Source of the DNA: Fodinicola acaciae
GTDB taxonomy: Bacteria; Actinomycetota; Actinomycetes; Mycobacteriales; HKI-0501
Direction: 5' to 3'
NCBI RefSeq assembly: GCF_010993745.1
Contig: NZ_WOTN01000001.1
Span: 2,235,235-2,299,234 of the forward strand
Length of the DNA stretch: 64,000 nucleotides
Below the pieces are notes generated by a model that was given only the letters and a program-made list of their open reading frames with translations, was not told the DNA's origin and searched no databases. The translations under genes were made by a program, and so were the position numbers. Numbering within the stretch: the first letter of the stretch is position 1; the number at the start of each line of letters is the position of its first letter. Below are positions 11,715 to 20,503 of this stretch, one piece after another.

Positions 11715-13028
11715 ATGCCGCGTTCCAGTGGGAAAGCCGGTTGGGTCCTGTTCCTGTTGTTCGTGTTCGGCGCGATCAACTTCGCGGACAAAGGCGTCCT
11801 CGGTCTGGCCGCGGCTCCGCTGATGGCCGAGTTACGACTGTCGGCGGCGCAGTACGGTTTCATCGCCAGCAGCTTCTATCTGCTGTTCATCGTCTCGGCC
11901 GTACTCGTCGGATTCGCCGGCAACCGGATGTCCAGCAGCCGGTTGCTGGTCGCGATCGCGGTGATCTGGGCCGTCGCGCAGCTGCCGATCCTGTTGCCGG
12001 CGGCCGGTTTCACCGTGCTGGTCGCCACCCGGATCCTGCTCGGCGTCGGCGAGGGGCCGGTGCCGTCGCTGATGAACCACACCGTTTTCACCTGGTATCC
12101 GCCGCGCGCGCGGCCGCTGCCGGTCGCGCTCGTCGCCTGCGGATCGGCCGCCGGCATCGTCTTCGGAGCGCCGGTGCTCGAGCTCGCGATCGTGCACCTC
12201 GGCTGGCGGTCGGCCTTCGGCATCCTCGGCGTACTCGGCCTGATCTGGGCGGTGCTGTGGCTGGCCATCGGACGCACCGGCGGCCACAACGCCGACGCGC
12301 GACCGGCCGACCCCGGCGACGACGGCCCGTCCGAGCAGCGCCAGCCATACTGGCGACTGCTGCTCAACGGTACGTTCCTCGGCGGCACGTTCGCCGGCTT
12401 CACCGTCTACTGGAACCTGGCCACCGCGCTCGCCTTCCTGCCACTTTTCCTCAACGAAGTCGTCCATCTGACACCGACCGCGGTGAGCCTGGCGGTGGGC
12501 CTGCCGAGTGGCACGTCGATCGTGCTCGTCATCGTGGCCGGCGCGCTGTCGCAGCAGCTGATCCGGCACGCGTTCTCGCGCCGCATCGCGCACGGCCTGG
12601 TCGGCGCCGCCGGGCCGCTGGTCGCCGGCGTCGCGATGCTGGTCATGACGCGACTGTCCGCCGTGCCAGCGATCCTGGTGGCGGTGGCGCTCGCGTTTTC
12701 GGCCGGAAACCTGCAACTTCCGTTGAGCAACGCGGCCATCGCCGACGTCGTGCCACCGCGCCAGCGCGCCGCCGTGCTCGGCATCTGGTATGCCGGCGTC
12801 TCGATGGCCAGCATCCTCTCGCCGTACGTGACCGGCCTGATCATCGACGCGGCACCATCGCGAGCCGTCGGCTATCAGCAGGCCTTCGGCCTCGCCGGCA
12901 TCCTGATGGTGGTCGGCGGCGTCGTCGCCGCGCTGGTCGTCAAGCCGGACCGCGACGCCTTCCGCCTGCGGATGCTCGTCGGCGCCTCTCCCCTCCACGT
13001 CCGCACCGCCAACGCACCCAACCCCTGA
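11715..13028 (+). CDS. MFS transporter (ACS/anion-symporter-like)
   Basis: The product has about 437 residues with 12 predicted transmembrane segments and a hydrophilic central loop ('ADPGDDGPSEQRQP') between the two six-helix halves. 'INFADKGVLGLAAAPL' in TM1 and 'GVGEGPVPSLMNHTVFTWYPP' in TM4-5 resemble the anion:cation symporter (ACS) group that takes up organic acids. ATG at 11715 removes a non-hydrophobic leader seen with the in-frame GTG at 11658; neither start has a strong ribosome-binding site. It follows the amidohydrolase/M20/ligase operon by about 170 bases and may import its substrate, but probably has its own promoter (TTGACC at 11591). Confidence 0.85.
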   Translation: MPRSSGKAGWVLFLLFVFGAINFADKGVLGLAAAPLMAELRLSAAQYGFIASSFYLLFIVSAVLVGFAGNRMSSSRLLVAIAVIWAVAQLPILLPAAGFTVLVATRILLGVGEGPVPSLMNHTVFTWYPPRARPLPVALVACGSAAGIVFGAPVLELAIVHLGWRSAFGILGVLGLIWAVLWLAIGRTGGHNADARPADPGDDGPSEQRQPYWRLLLNGTFLGGTFAGFTVYWNLATALAFLPLFLNEVVHLTPTAVSLAVGLPSGTSIVLVIVAGALSQQLIRHAFSRRIAHGLVGAAGPLVAGVAMLVMTRLSAVPAILVAVALAFSAGNLQLPLSNAAIADVVPPRQRAAVLGIWYAGVSMASILSPYVTGLIIDAAPSRAVGYQQAFGLAGILMVVGGVVAALVVKPDRDAFRLRMLVGASPLHVRTANAPNP

Positions 13029-13134
13029 CCGGCCGTCACTCCTGAGAGGGAACGGAGGCGATACCTGAGCGGGTACGCCGAACGGCCCCGCACGCGGGAC
13101 GCGTCAGCGGTTCGGTGGCGGGCACCATCTGCGC

Positions 13135-13848
13135 ATGGTCGCACTTCAGGAATCCGTCCAGTTGCCGGCGAAACGACCGAAGAAGCGGCAGGGATGGTGG
13201 CTGTTGCCGCTCGCCGTGGTGGTGCTGGCGACGCTCGCCTACATGCTTCAGCCGTACGTCCCGCCAGACATGCAGCACAGCCGGATCACGCCGCGCAGCG
13301 GCCCGCATTTCTGCCTGCTGGTGGCACACATCGGCACGGCGGCGATCGCGACGATCACCGGACTGCTGCAGTTTTGGCCGTGGCTGCGCAACAACCACCC
13401 CAAAACACACCGGTGGACCGGCCGCGCGTATTTCTTCGTCGGCGTCTTTCCATCGACGATCCTGGCGATCCCGGTGGCCGCGCTCAGCGTTTTCGGTGCG
13501 GCGAACATGGCCGCGTTGTACGCCTTCGACATTTGTTGGCTGGTCACGGCAATCGCCGGCTATCGCGCGGCTCGCCAGCGGCGCTTCGCCGACCACCGCC
13601 GCTGGATGATCCGGAATTACGCGGTCACGCTCGGCTCGGTGTTCTCCCGGTTCTGGCAGCCGGTCGTGGCCTTCGCGGTGATTTCCATGGCGGACACCGA
13701 CATCTATCGCGGCAGCGAGGTGGCGATCGCGCACGACATCGCGAGCGGCAGCGCCTGGCTCGGCCTGGTGGTCAACCTCATCGTCGCCGAGGCCTACATC
13801 CAACGCCGTTACGGCATCCCCAAGCGCACCAGGACATCGGTCGCGTAG
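13135..13848 (+). CDS. DUF2306-type predicted membrane protein
   Basis: The product has 237 residues with about six hydrophobic segments, the first at residues 20-38 after a Lys/Arg-rich tail. The conserved His/Arg pattern 'HRWTGRAYF' and 'FADHRRWMIRNYA' matches the DUF2306 family, which may bind haem or quinone; the function is unknown. Its 3' end overlaps the convergent prepilin-peptidase gene by 40 bases (13809-13848), so the two messages are antisense there. Confidence 0.8.
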   Translation: MVALQESVQLPAKRPKKRQGWWLLPLAVVVLATLAYMLQPYVPPDMQHSRITPRSGPHFCLLVAHIGTAAIATITGLLQFWPWLRNNHPKTHRWTGRAYFFVGVFPSTILAIPVAALSVFGAANMAALYAFDICWLVTAIAGYRAARQRRFADHRRWMIRNYAVTLGSVFSRFWQPVVAFAVISMADTDIYRGSEVAIAHDIASGSAWLGLVVNLIVAEAYIQRRYGIPKRTRTSVA

Positions 13849-14447
13849 AAGGCGGTCAACGCACCGGCGAACATGAAAGGGCCGAACGGAATGCGCGTAC
13901 GGCGCCCGACGATCCGCACCAGCATGAGCACACCGCTGATCAGGCCGCCGTAAACGAAGCACAGCACCAAACCGGCGACCAGCGTCGGCCAGCCAAACCA
14001 GCCGAGCGCGAGACCGAGGACGCCGGCCAGCTTCACATCCCCCAGACCCATCCCCCGGATCGCGCACAACAAGGCGAAAACCACCAGAGCCACGAGCATC
14101 GCCAGCGCCGCGCGACCCAACGACGCCCAGTCGGCACGGACGTACGCGACACCGGCCAGCCACAGCCCGGCGACAGCGTACGACGGCAACGTCACGACAT
14201 TTGGCAGGCGGTGCTCGGCGATGTCCACAATGGACAGTACGACCGCGAGCCAGGAAACGAAGCAGACCAGGAAAAGCTCCGCCGACAGTCCCATCCGCCA
14301 GCCGGCAAGACCGAACAGCAGGCCGGTCACCACTTCCGGCAACCACCAGACCAGACGCTCCGGCGAGGAAGTCGTACGCGCGACGACCAGGCGACCGGCG
14401 TAACCGGCCGCGACACCACACAGTCCACAAAGGACTATCAGGAGCAC
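13809..14447 (-). CDS. Prepilin peptidase (A24 family, C39/TadV-PilD-like)
   Basis: The product has 212 residues with about six transmembrane segments. Both catalytic aspartates of the aspartic prepilin peptidases are present: the first in 'SIVDIAEHRLPN' and the second in 'GMGLGDVKLAG' (the GxGD motif). The N-terminal methyltransferase cysteine domain is absent, as in the short type. It would cleave type IV pilin-like leaders at the membrane. The GTG start at 14447 is 9 bases after aroE. No pilin or secretion ATPase gene is in the window, but a prepilin peptidase next to aroE is common in actinomycetes. Confidence 0.9.
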   Translation of the reverse strand: MLLIVLCGLCGVAAGYAGRLVVARTTSSPERLVWWLPEVVTGLLFGLAGWRMGLSAELFLVCFVSWLAVVLSIVDIAEHRLPNVVTLPSYAVAGLWLAGVAYVRADWASLGRAALAMLVALVVFALLCAIRGMGLGDVKLAGVLGLALGWFGWPTLVAGLVLCFVYGGLISGVLMLVRIVGRRTRIPFGPFMFAGALTAFYATDVLVRLGMP

Positions 14448-14456
14448 GTGGTCAGC

Positions 14457-15260
14457 CTACTTGCGCAGCGCCGACCGCATCGGCTCCAGCGGACCCGGCT
14501 CGCCGGTCATCAAGGTGACCTGGTGGACGGCCTGGTGCAGCAACAGGTCCAGGCCGGAAAGCACGGCACCGCCGGACTTCCGCGCCGCCAAGGCAAAAGG
14601 CGTCGGCCACGGATCATAGAGCGCGTCCAGCACCACGTCGGCGCGTACGGCCACGTCGGCCAGCGAGTCGGCGGCGGCCTTCGGGACCGTCGAGATGACC
14701 AGGTCGGCATCGAGACCGGAGGCGAGCGACGACCACGAGCTCAGCTCGACGCCGATGCCGACCCGCTCCGCGGTGTGCAGCAGATCGGCGGCACGCGACG
14801 GGTCACGCACGTAGGTCCGCACCTCGTCGCAGCCGAGCTCGCGCAACGCCGCGAGCGCGGCCTGGGCCGTGCCGCCGGCCCCCAGCAGCGACGCCGACTC
14901 GAAGGTCCGCTCAGCCGCGGCCTCGCGTACGGCATCGACAATGCCGAGGACATCGGTGTTGTCCGCATGCCAGCCAGCCTCGCGCGGCACCAGCGTGTTC
15001 GCCGCGCCGACCGCGGCCGCACGCTCCGACCGCGACGACGACAGCCGCAGCGCCTCGCGTTTGAGCGGCATCGTCACCGAGAAACCGGCCCACTCCGGAC
15101 CGCAGCCGGCCAGCAGTGGCGCCAGTCCCGGTTCGTCGCACTCGATCCGGTCGTACGTCCAGCCGTCGAGGCCGAGCGCCGCGTACGCCGCCGTGTGCAA
15201 CACCGGCGACAGCGAGTGCCGCACTGGCGACCCCAGCACCGCACACCGCCGGCCGGTCAC
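14457..15260 (-). CDS. aroE: Shikimate dehydrogenase
   Basis: The product has 267 residues. It reduces 3-dehydroshikimate to shikimate with NADPH. The substrate-binding motif 'GSPVRHSLSPVLHTAAY' is near residue 10, the catalytic Lys in 'SVTMPLKREAL', Asn/Asp in 'AANTLV' and 'ADNTDVLG', and the nucleotide-binding 'LLGAGGTAQAAL'. The GTG at 15260 shares one base with the mltG stop (TAGTG). An in-frame ATG at 15371 would only add residues read out of mltG. The other shikimate genes (aroC, aroKB) lie 7.4 kb away beyond an accessory block. Confidence 0.95.
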   Translation of the reverse strand: MTGRRCAVLGSPVRHSLSPVLHTAAYAALGLDGWTYDRIECDEPGLAPLLAGCGPEWAGFSVTMPLKREALRLSSSRSERAAAVGAANTLVPREAGWHADNTDVLGIVDAVREAAAERTFESASLLGAGGTAQAALAALRELGCDEVRTYVRDPSRAADLLHTAERVGIGVELSSWSSLASGLDADLVISTVPKAAADSLADVAVRADVVLDALYDPWPTPFALAARKSGGAVLSGLDLLLHQAVHQVTLMTGEPGPLEPMRSALRK

Positions 15261-16441
15261 TAAGGGATCGCTCCGTTCGCCTTCGCCTTGCGGATGTTGT
15301 TCTGATGCTCGGCGTAGGTGGCGGCGAACGCGGAGTTGCCCTGCTTGTCGATCACGACGAAGAAATACCACGGGCCCGGTGTCGGGTTGATCGCCGCGAC
15401 CAGCGCCGCCTGGTCGGGGTTGCCGATCGGCGTCGGCGGCAGGCCCTTGTGCTTGTACGTGCTGTACGGGTCTGCGGCGTTCTCCTTCTCCGCCTGGCTC
15501 GGGTTGCCGGTCGGTGCGTTGGACCGGAACTGGCGGCCGTAGACCGTCGTGGAGTCCATCTGCAGCAGGCCGTACGTCGCACCCGCGTTGTGGTCGATCC
15601 GGTTGTAGATGACCTGCGAGATCTTGCCGTAGTCCGACGGGATGCCCTCGCCGATGATCAGCGACGCGATCTTGAGCACGTCGTACGGCTGCTTGCCCAG
15701 CTGCTGTGACTTCGCGACGAAGTTGATGTCGTTGAGGATCTTCATGGTCTGGCCGACCATCTTCTTCAGCGCGGTGGTCGCCGTGTCACCGGGCTCCAGC
15801 GTGTACGTCTCGGGATGCAGGAAGCCCTCGAGCTTGCCGCCGGCCCAGTCCGGCAGGCCGATGGCCGCGGGGTTCTTGGCCGCGTCGTTGAGCTGGTCGA
15901 CGGTGATCTTGGTGTTCTCCGCGATCTTCTGGAACGCACGCTTCACCGTCATGCCGGGTGTCACGATGAACGTCAGCTGCAGGCGGCTGGACGGATCGAG
16001 CAGCAGCGCGACCGCGTCGGTCGCCTTCATGTGCAGTTTCAGCTGGTACGTGCCGGGTTGCAGCCTGCTGGAGCGGCTGTCCGCCTCGGCCGCGTTGGTG
16101 AACGCGCGTACGCTCTTCACCACGCCTTTGCTGACCAGCGTGGCACCCACCTGGCGGAGCGTCTGGCCGTCGGTGACCTGGATCGTCACCTTGCCGTCGC
16201 CGGGACCGTCGTAGTCCTCGCCGTAGATGTACGAGCGCACCACACTGCCGCCGTACCACAGACCGCCGCCGAGCACGCCGAGGATGACGACCACGATCAG
16301 CGCGGTGACGACGTTGCGGCCTTTGCCGCGCGGCCGGCGGTGCTTGGAGCGTGGCCGGCGTCCGCGCGGCGGCTTGGCGCCGGCGTAGGCGTCGCGCTCG
16401 TCCTCGTCGCCGAACGGCAGGCCGACCAGGTCCTCACTCAT
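15260..16441 (-). CDS. mltG: Endolytic murein transglycosylase MltG (YceG-like)
   Basis: The product has 393 residues: a 45-residue basic cytoplasmic tail, one transmembrane helix (about residues 46-68), a LysM-like domain and the YceG catalytic domain. MltG cuts nascent glycan strands at the membrane and helps set their length. The usual 'ASIVE.E' active-site block is 'IASLIIGEGIPSD'. The second conserved Glu is kept, the first is Ile. 'VIYNRI' and 'LQMDSTTVYG' follow as expected. ATG at 16441 overlaps the ruvX stop by 8 bases; an in-frame start at 16453 is possible. It lies in the conserved alaS-ruvX-mltG-aroE block. Confidence 0.93.
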   Translation of the reverse strand: MSEDLVGLPFGDEDERDAYAGAKPPRGRRPRSKHRRPRGKGRNVVTALIVVVILGVLGGGLWYGGSVVRSYIYGEDYDGPGDGKVTIQVTDGQTLRQVGATLVSKGVVKSVRAFTNAAEADSRSSRLQPGTYQLKLHMKATDAVALLLDPSSRLQLTFIVTPGMTVKRAFQKIAENTKITVDQLNDAAKNPAAIGLPDWAGGKLEGFLHPETYTLEPGDTATTALKKMVGQTMKILNDINFVAKSQQLGKQPYDVLKIASLIIGEGIPSDYGKISQVIYNRIDHNAGATYGLLQMDSTTVYGRQFRSNAPTGNPSQAEKENAADPYSTYKHKGLPPTPIGNPDQAALVAAINPTPGPWYFFVVIDKQGNSAFAATYAEHQNNIRKAKANGAIP

Positions 16442-16946
16442 CGACCGCTCCACCCTGCCGGCTCGCGCGCGCGTCCAGCCACGACTGCAGAATCACCACG
16501 GCCGCCGCCTGGTCGACAACCGCGCGCTGTCGCTGACCCCGAACACCACGAGAAGACAGCGTACGGGTCGCGGACACGGTCGACAGCCTCTCATCCACGA
16601 AGTCGACCCGAACAGGCGCCACCCGGCTGGCCAGATCGGCGCCGTACGCGCGCGCCGCCTCGGCCGCCGTGCCTTCGGCGCCGGACAGGTGGCGAGGCAA
16701 CCCCACCAGCACCTGTACGGCGCCGCGTTCGGCCACCAGCTCGGCGAGCCGCGCCAGGTCGGAACCGTCGCCGGATCGACGCAGGGTCACCAACGGACTG
16801 GCCAGGATGCCGTCGCGGTCACTGACCGCCACGCCGACCCGCACGGAGCCGACGTCGACGGCGATCCGTACGCCCGGCCCGGGATCCCGCGCCGGCTTGC
16901 GTCGCGGCTTGCGCGGACGCACGGTCTCGCCGGTGCCATCCGGCAC
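16434..16946 (-). CDS. ruvX: Putative pre-16S rRNA nuclease / Holliday junction resolvase-like RuvX (YqgF)
   Basis: The product has 170 residues with an RNase H-like fold: 'IAVDVGSVRVGVAVSD' carries the first catalytic Asp, 'LVGLPRHLSG' the middle strand, 'VDFVDERLST' the Glu, and the last Asp is in 'VVDQAAAVVIL'. The family acts in 16S rRNA 5' maturation and/or junction processing. A basic 25-residue extension (RPRKPRRKPAR) precedes the domain. The GTG at 16946 is 2 bases after the alaS stop, so it belongs to the alaS operon. Confidence 0.93.
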   Translation of the reverse strand: MPDGTGETVRPRKPRRKPARDPGPGVRIAVDVGSVRVGVAVSDRDGILASPLVTLRRSGDGSDLARLAELVAERGAVQVLVGLPRHLSGAEGTAAEAARAYGADLASRVAPVRVDFVDERLSTVSATRTLSSRGVRGQRQRAVVDQAAAVVILQSWLDARASRQGGAVDE

Positions 16947-16948
16947 GG

Positions 16949-19621
16949 TCAGGTCGCTCCTCGCGCCGCCGCGAGCTGGCGCAGGCTGTCCAGAACCGGC
17001 CGCAGCTGGTCGGCCGCGACGCCACCGCCCTGCGCCAGGTCGGCGTTGCCGCCGCCCTTGCCACCGAGCGCGCCGCGGACCAGGTCGGCCGCGGACAGGC
17101 CACTGTCCTTGGCCGCCTTGGTGATCGCGACGACCAGCGAAGCCTTGCCGTCGGTCGCACCGGCCACCGCCACCACGCCGGGACGGCCCGGGTCGAGCCG
17201 GCCGCGAATCTCCTGCGCGAGCTTGCGGATGTCGCCGCCGCCGGTGCCTTCTGGAGTCTCGGTGGCGACGTACGCGACGCCGTCGAGATCCTCGGCGCCG
17301 GACGCGAGCTCACCGGCGCTGGACAGGACCGCTGCCGCGCGCATCCGCGCCAGCTCCTTCTCGGCGTCGCGCAGCCGGGTCACCATCGACTCGACCCGGT
17401 CGGCGACGTTGTCGCGCGGCGACTTGAGGATCTCGGCGAGCTGGCTGACCAGGTCGCGTTCCTTGGCCAGATAACGGAAGGCCTCGATGCCGACGACCGC
17501 CTCCACGCGGCGCGACGACGAGCCGACCGACGACTCGCCGGTCAGCACCAGCGGACCGATCTGCGAGCTGGACTGCACGTGCGTGCCACCGCAGAGCTCG
17601 ATCGACCACTGGCCCGGACCGATCTGCACGACCCGCACCTTCTCCGGGTTGTACGTCTCGCCGAACAGCGCGATCGCGCCGATCTCCCGGGCCTCGGTGA
17701 GCGGCATGTACGTCGCGCTCACCGGCAGGTCGCGGCGTACGGCCAGGTTGGCCACGTCCTCGATGTCGTGCCGGGACCGCTGGTCCAGCGCGCCCTTCCA
17801 GGCGAAGTCGAGCCGCAGATAGCCAGGCCGGTTGTACGAGCCGGACTGCAGCGCCGACGGGCCGAGCACCTGCCGCAACGCGGCGTGCATGACATGCGTG
17901 CCGGAGTGCGCCTGGCAGGCGCCGAGCCGCCACTCCGGGTCGACCTTGGCGCGTACGGCCGCGTCGACCGTCAGCTCGCCGTCGGTGATCCGGACCTGGT
18001 GCACGACCAGTCCGCGCAGTGGCCGCTGCACGTCCAGCACCTCGGCCGAGCCGCCGTCCCACTCGATGACGCCGGCGTCGGCGTTCTGGCCGCCCGACTC
18101 GGCGTAGAGCGGCGTACGGTCCAGGATCAGCTGGACGATCTCACCCTGGCCAGCGGCCGGCACACCGTCGGCGCCGCTGATCAGCGCCAGCACCTTCGAC
18201 TCGGTCTCCAGCGTGGTGTAGGCCTGCCAGTCGGTCGGACCGTGCTGGTCGAGCACCGCGCGCAACAGCGAGGTGTCGGCGTGACCGGTCTTCTTCGCGC
18301 GAGCGTCGGCGCGAGCGCGCTCACGCTGCTCGGTCATCAGCCGGCGGAAGCCGTCCTCGTCGACCTTGAGGCCCTGTTCCTCGGCCATCTCCAGGGTGAG
18401 GTCGATCGGGAAGCCGTACGTGTCGTGCAGCTTGAACGCGTCGCCGCCGGACAGCTGCTTGCCGCCGGCCTTCTTCGTGGTCTCCACGGCGGTGTCCAGG
18501 ATCGTGGTGCCGGCCGCGAGCGTCCGGCGGAACGCGTCCTCCTCGCCGTAGGCGATCTGCGAGATCCGGTCGAAGCCGGTCTCCAGCTCCGGATAGGACG
18601 CCTTCATCAGGTCCTTGGAGATCGGCAGCAGCTCCGGCAGCGCCGGCTTGTCATATCCGAGCAGCCGCATCGCGCGTACGGACCGGCGCAGCAACCGGCG
18701 CAGCACATAGCCGCGGCCCTCGTTGCCGGGGCTCACGCCGTCACCGATCAGCATCAGCCCGGAGCGCACGTGGTCGGCGATGACGCGCAGGTGCACGTCG
18801 TTGGTGTGGTCCTTCCCGTACGTGCAGCCGGCCAGCTCGGCGGCGCGTTGCAGCACCGGATAGACCTCGTCGATCTCGTACAGGTTGTCGACGCCCTGCA
18901 GCAGGTACGCGGCGCGCTCCAGGCCCATGCCGGTGTCGATGTTCCTGGCCGGCAGCTCGCCGAGGATCTCGTAGTCCTCCTTGCCGCTGCCTTCGCCGCG
19001 CTCGTACTGCATGAAGACCAGGTTCCAGATCTCCAGGAACCGGTCCTCGTCGACCACCGGACCGCCGTCCGGGCCGTACTCGGCGCCGCGGTCGATGTAG
19101 ATCTCCGAGCAGGGGCCACACGGGCCGGGGATCCCCATCGACCAGAAGTTGTCCGCCTTGCCGCGCCGCTGGATGCGCTCCTCCGGCAGGCCGGCGATCT
19201 TCTTCCACAGGTCGGAGGCCTCGTCGTCGTCCAGATAGACGGTGACCCAGATCCGGTCCGGATCGAAACCGAGGCCGCCGGCGTCCTGGCTGCCGGTGAT
19301 CAGCTCCCAGGCGTGCTCGATGGCGCCTTCCTTGAAGTAGTCGCCGAACGAGAAGTTGCCGTTCATCTGGAAGAAGGTGCCATGCCGGGTGGTCTTGCCG
19401 ACCTCGTCGATGTCGCCCGTACGGATGCACTTCTGCACGCTGGTGGCGCGCGTATAGGGCGGGGTCTGCTGGCCGAGGAAGTACGGCTTGAACTGGACCA
19501 TGCCGGCGTTGACGAACAGCAGGTTGGGGTCGTCCAGGATCAGGCTCGCCGACGGCACCTCGGTGTGGCCGCGCTGGACGAAGTGGTCCAGGAAGCGGCG
19601 GCGGATCTCCGCGGTACGCAT
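16949..19621 (-). CDS. alaS: Alanyl-tRNA synthetase
   Basis: The product has 890 residues, the normal length. It charges tRNA-Ala and edits Ser/Gly mischarging. Domains in order are the class II catalytic core ('[13 protein letters not shown]' at the N-terminus, '[16 protein letters not shown]'), the editing domain with the zinc-binding '[11 protein letters not shown]' and 'CGGTHV', and a C-terminal DHHA1-type oligomerisation/tRNA domain ending in a Gly-rich '[18 protein letters not shown]'. The ATG at 19621 overlaps the preceding stop by one base (TGATG). Confidence 0.98.
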   Translation of the reverse strand: MRTAEIRRRFLDHFVQRGHTEVPSASLILDDPNLLFVNAGMVQFKPYFLGQQTPPYTRATSVQKCIRTGDIDEVGKTTRHGTFFQMNGNFSFGDYFKEGAIEHAWELITGSQDAGGLGFDPDRIWVTVYLDDDEASDLWKKIAGLPEERIQRRGKADNFWSMGIPGPCGPCSEIYIDRGAEYGPDGGPVVDEDRFLEIWNLVFMQYERGEGSGKEDYEILGELPARNIDTGMGLERAAYLLQGVDNLYEIDEVYPVLQRAAELAGCTYGKDHTNDVHLRVIADHVRSGLMLIGDGVSPGNEGRGYVLRRLLRRSVRAMRLLGYDKPALPELLPISKDLMKASYPELETGFDRISQIAYGEEDAFRRTLAAGTTILDTAVETTKKAGGKQLSGGDAFKLHDTYGFPIDLTLEMAEEQGLKVDEDGFRRLMTEQRERARADARAKKTGHADTSLLRAVLDQHGPTDWQAYTTLETESKVLALISGADGVPAAGQGEIVQLILDRTPLYAESGGQNADAGVIEWDGGSAEVLDVQRPLRGLVVHQVRITDGELTVDAAVRAKVDPEWRLGACQAHSGTHVMHAALRQVLGPSALQSGSYNRPGYLRLDFAWKGALDQRSRHDIEDVANLAVRRDLPVSATYMPLTEAREIGAIALFGETYNPEKVRVVQIGPGQWSIELCGGTHVQSSSQIGPLVLTGESSVGSSSRRVEAVVGIEAFRYLAKERDLVSQLAEILKSPRDNVADRVESMVTRLRDAEKELARMRAAAVLSSAGELASGAEDLDGVAYVATETPEGTGGGDIRKLAQEIRGRLDPGRPGVVAVAGATDGKASLVVAITKAAKDSGLSAADLVRGALGGKGGGNADLAQGGGVAADQLRPVLDSLRQLAAARGAT

Positions 19622-19947
19622 CAGCGCCGGCCGCCGTTCTTCGGCGTGCCGTTGTTCTGGGTGCCGTTGTTCTGGGCGCGGTAGTTCTGGGTGCCGTCGT
19701 TCTGGCCGAGCACGTCGTCCAGGTCGACCTCGCCGGCCAGCGCTGCCAGCAGCTCGTCCTCGCGCTCGGACATGCCGTCGCGTACCTCGTCGACGAAGTC
19801 GCGGACGCTGTCCAGCATGCCGGTCACCGAGTCGCGGGCCCCCTCGGCCAGGCCGCGCGGAGTGTAGGACTCCGCGGTCTTGGTCAGCTTGCGCACGATC
19901 AGCGCTCCGACCGCGATCCCGATCCCCAACCAGATGAGCCGCCGCAT
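19621..19947 (-). CDS. Small membrane protein (DUF6167-like) with Asn/Gly/Thr-rich tail
   Basis: The product has 108 residues. One transmembrane helix starts at residue 3 ([15 protein letters not shown]), followed by an amphipathic region ('[26 protein letters not shown]') and a low-complexity tail with repeats of N-N-G-T-Q. At DNA level the tail is a short tandem of about 18 bases (about 19640-19705). The ATG at 19947 has AGGAAACAGGA upstream; an in-frame ATG at 19968 is less likely. Short proteins of this kind sit between DUF948 and alaS in many actinomycetes. The function is unknown; a membrane-anchored scaffold is a guess. Confidence 0.85.
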   Translation of the reverse strand: MRRLIWLGIGIAVGALIVRKLTKTAESYTPRGLAEGARDSVTGMLDSVRDFVDEVRDGMSEREDELLAALAGEVDLDDVLGQNDGTQNYRAQNNGTQNNGTPKNGGRR

Positions 19948-19981
19948 GGTCCTGTTTCCTTCTCTCATATCGCCTTTACCG

Positions 19982-20434
19982 CTATCGCGAGCGACGCGCG
20001 CGCCGCGCGGCCTTCTTCTCGGCCTTGATGCGCGCGGTCGCCTCCCTCTGCAATTCTGCGTCGCGCCGGCTGGCGATGGCTTGCCGCACCCCGTACGTCA
20101 CCGCCGCGACCCGCACCAGCGGACCGCCGACGGTCGACGCGAACAACGTCGTCATGGCCGCCGCGTTGGTGGTGACCTGCTGGACGTGCGTGGTCATCAC
20201 GTCGACCTTGACCAGCTGGCCGTTCACCCCCACCAGGGTCTCATTGACGCCGTCGATCGTCGTGTTGATGTTGGCGAGGGTGGGGCCCAGGCCGTCGGCG
20301 ACCTGGGTGAGCGCTCGAGTGGCCTGGTCCACCGTACGGCCAAGCTTGAGCAACGGCACCGCGATCGCGCCGACGAGCAACAGGAAGGCGATTGCCGCGA
20401 TGAGTCCGGCGATCTCACCGAACGTGATCTGCAC
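19982..20434 (-). CDS. DUF948 family membrane protein
   Basis: The product has 150 residues. An N-terminal transmembrane helix at about residues 8-30 is followed by a long helical, coiled-coil-like segment with regular hydrophobic spacing ('LTQVADGLGPTLANINTTID', 'VNETLVGVNGQLVKVDVM') and a very basic C-terminus (AEKKAARRARRSR). This fits DUF948, which lies upstream of alaS across actinomycetes. The GTG at 20434 has GGAGAAAGGG about 10 bases upstream. It lies 34 bases before the DUF6167-like gene, in the same direction as alaS. The function is unknown. Confidence 0.87.
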   Translation of the reverse strand: MQITFGEIAGLIAAIAFLLLVGAIAVPLLKLGRTVDQATRALTQVADGLGPTLANINTTIDGVNETLVGVNGQLVKVDVMTTHVQQVTTNAAAMTTLFASTVGGPLVRVAAVTYGVRQAIASRRDAELQREATARIKAEKKAARRARRSR

Positions 20435-20503
20435 GGGTCGTCACACCCTTTCTCCGACCTCTAACCTGCGCTGGTTAGAGTGCAAACCCTATCGTGATGC
20501 CGA

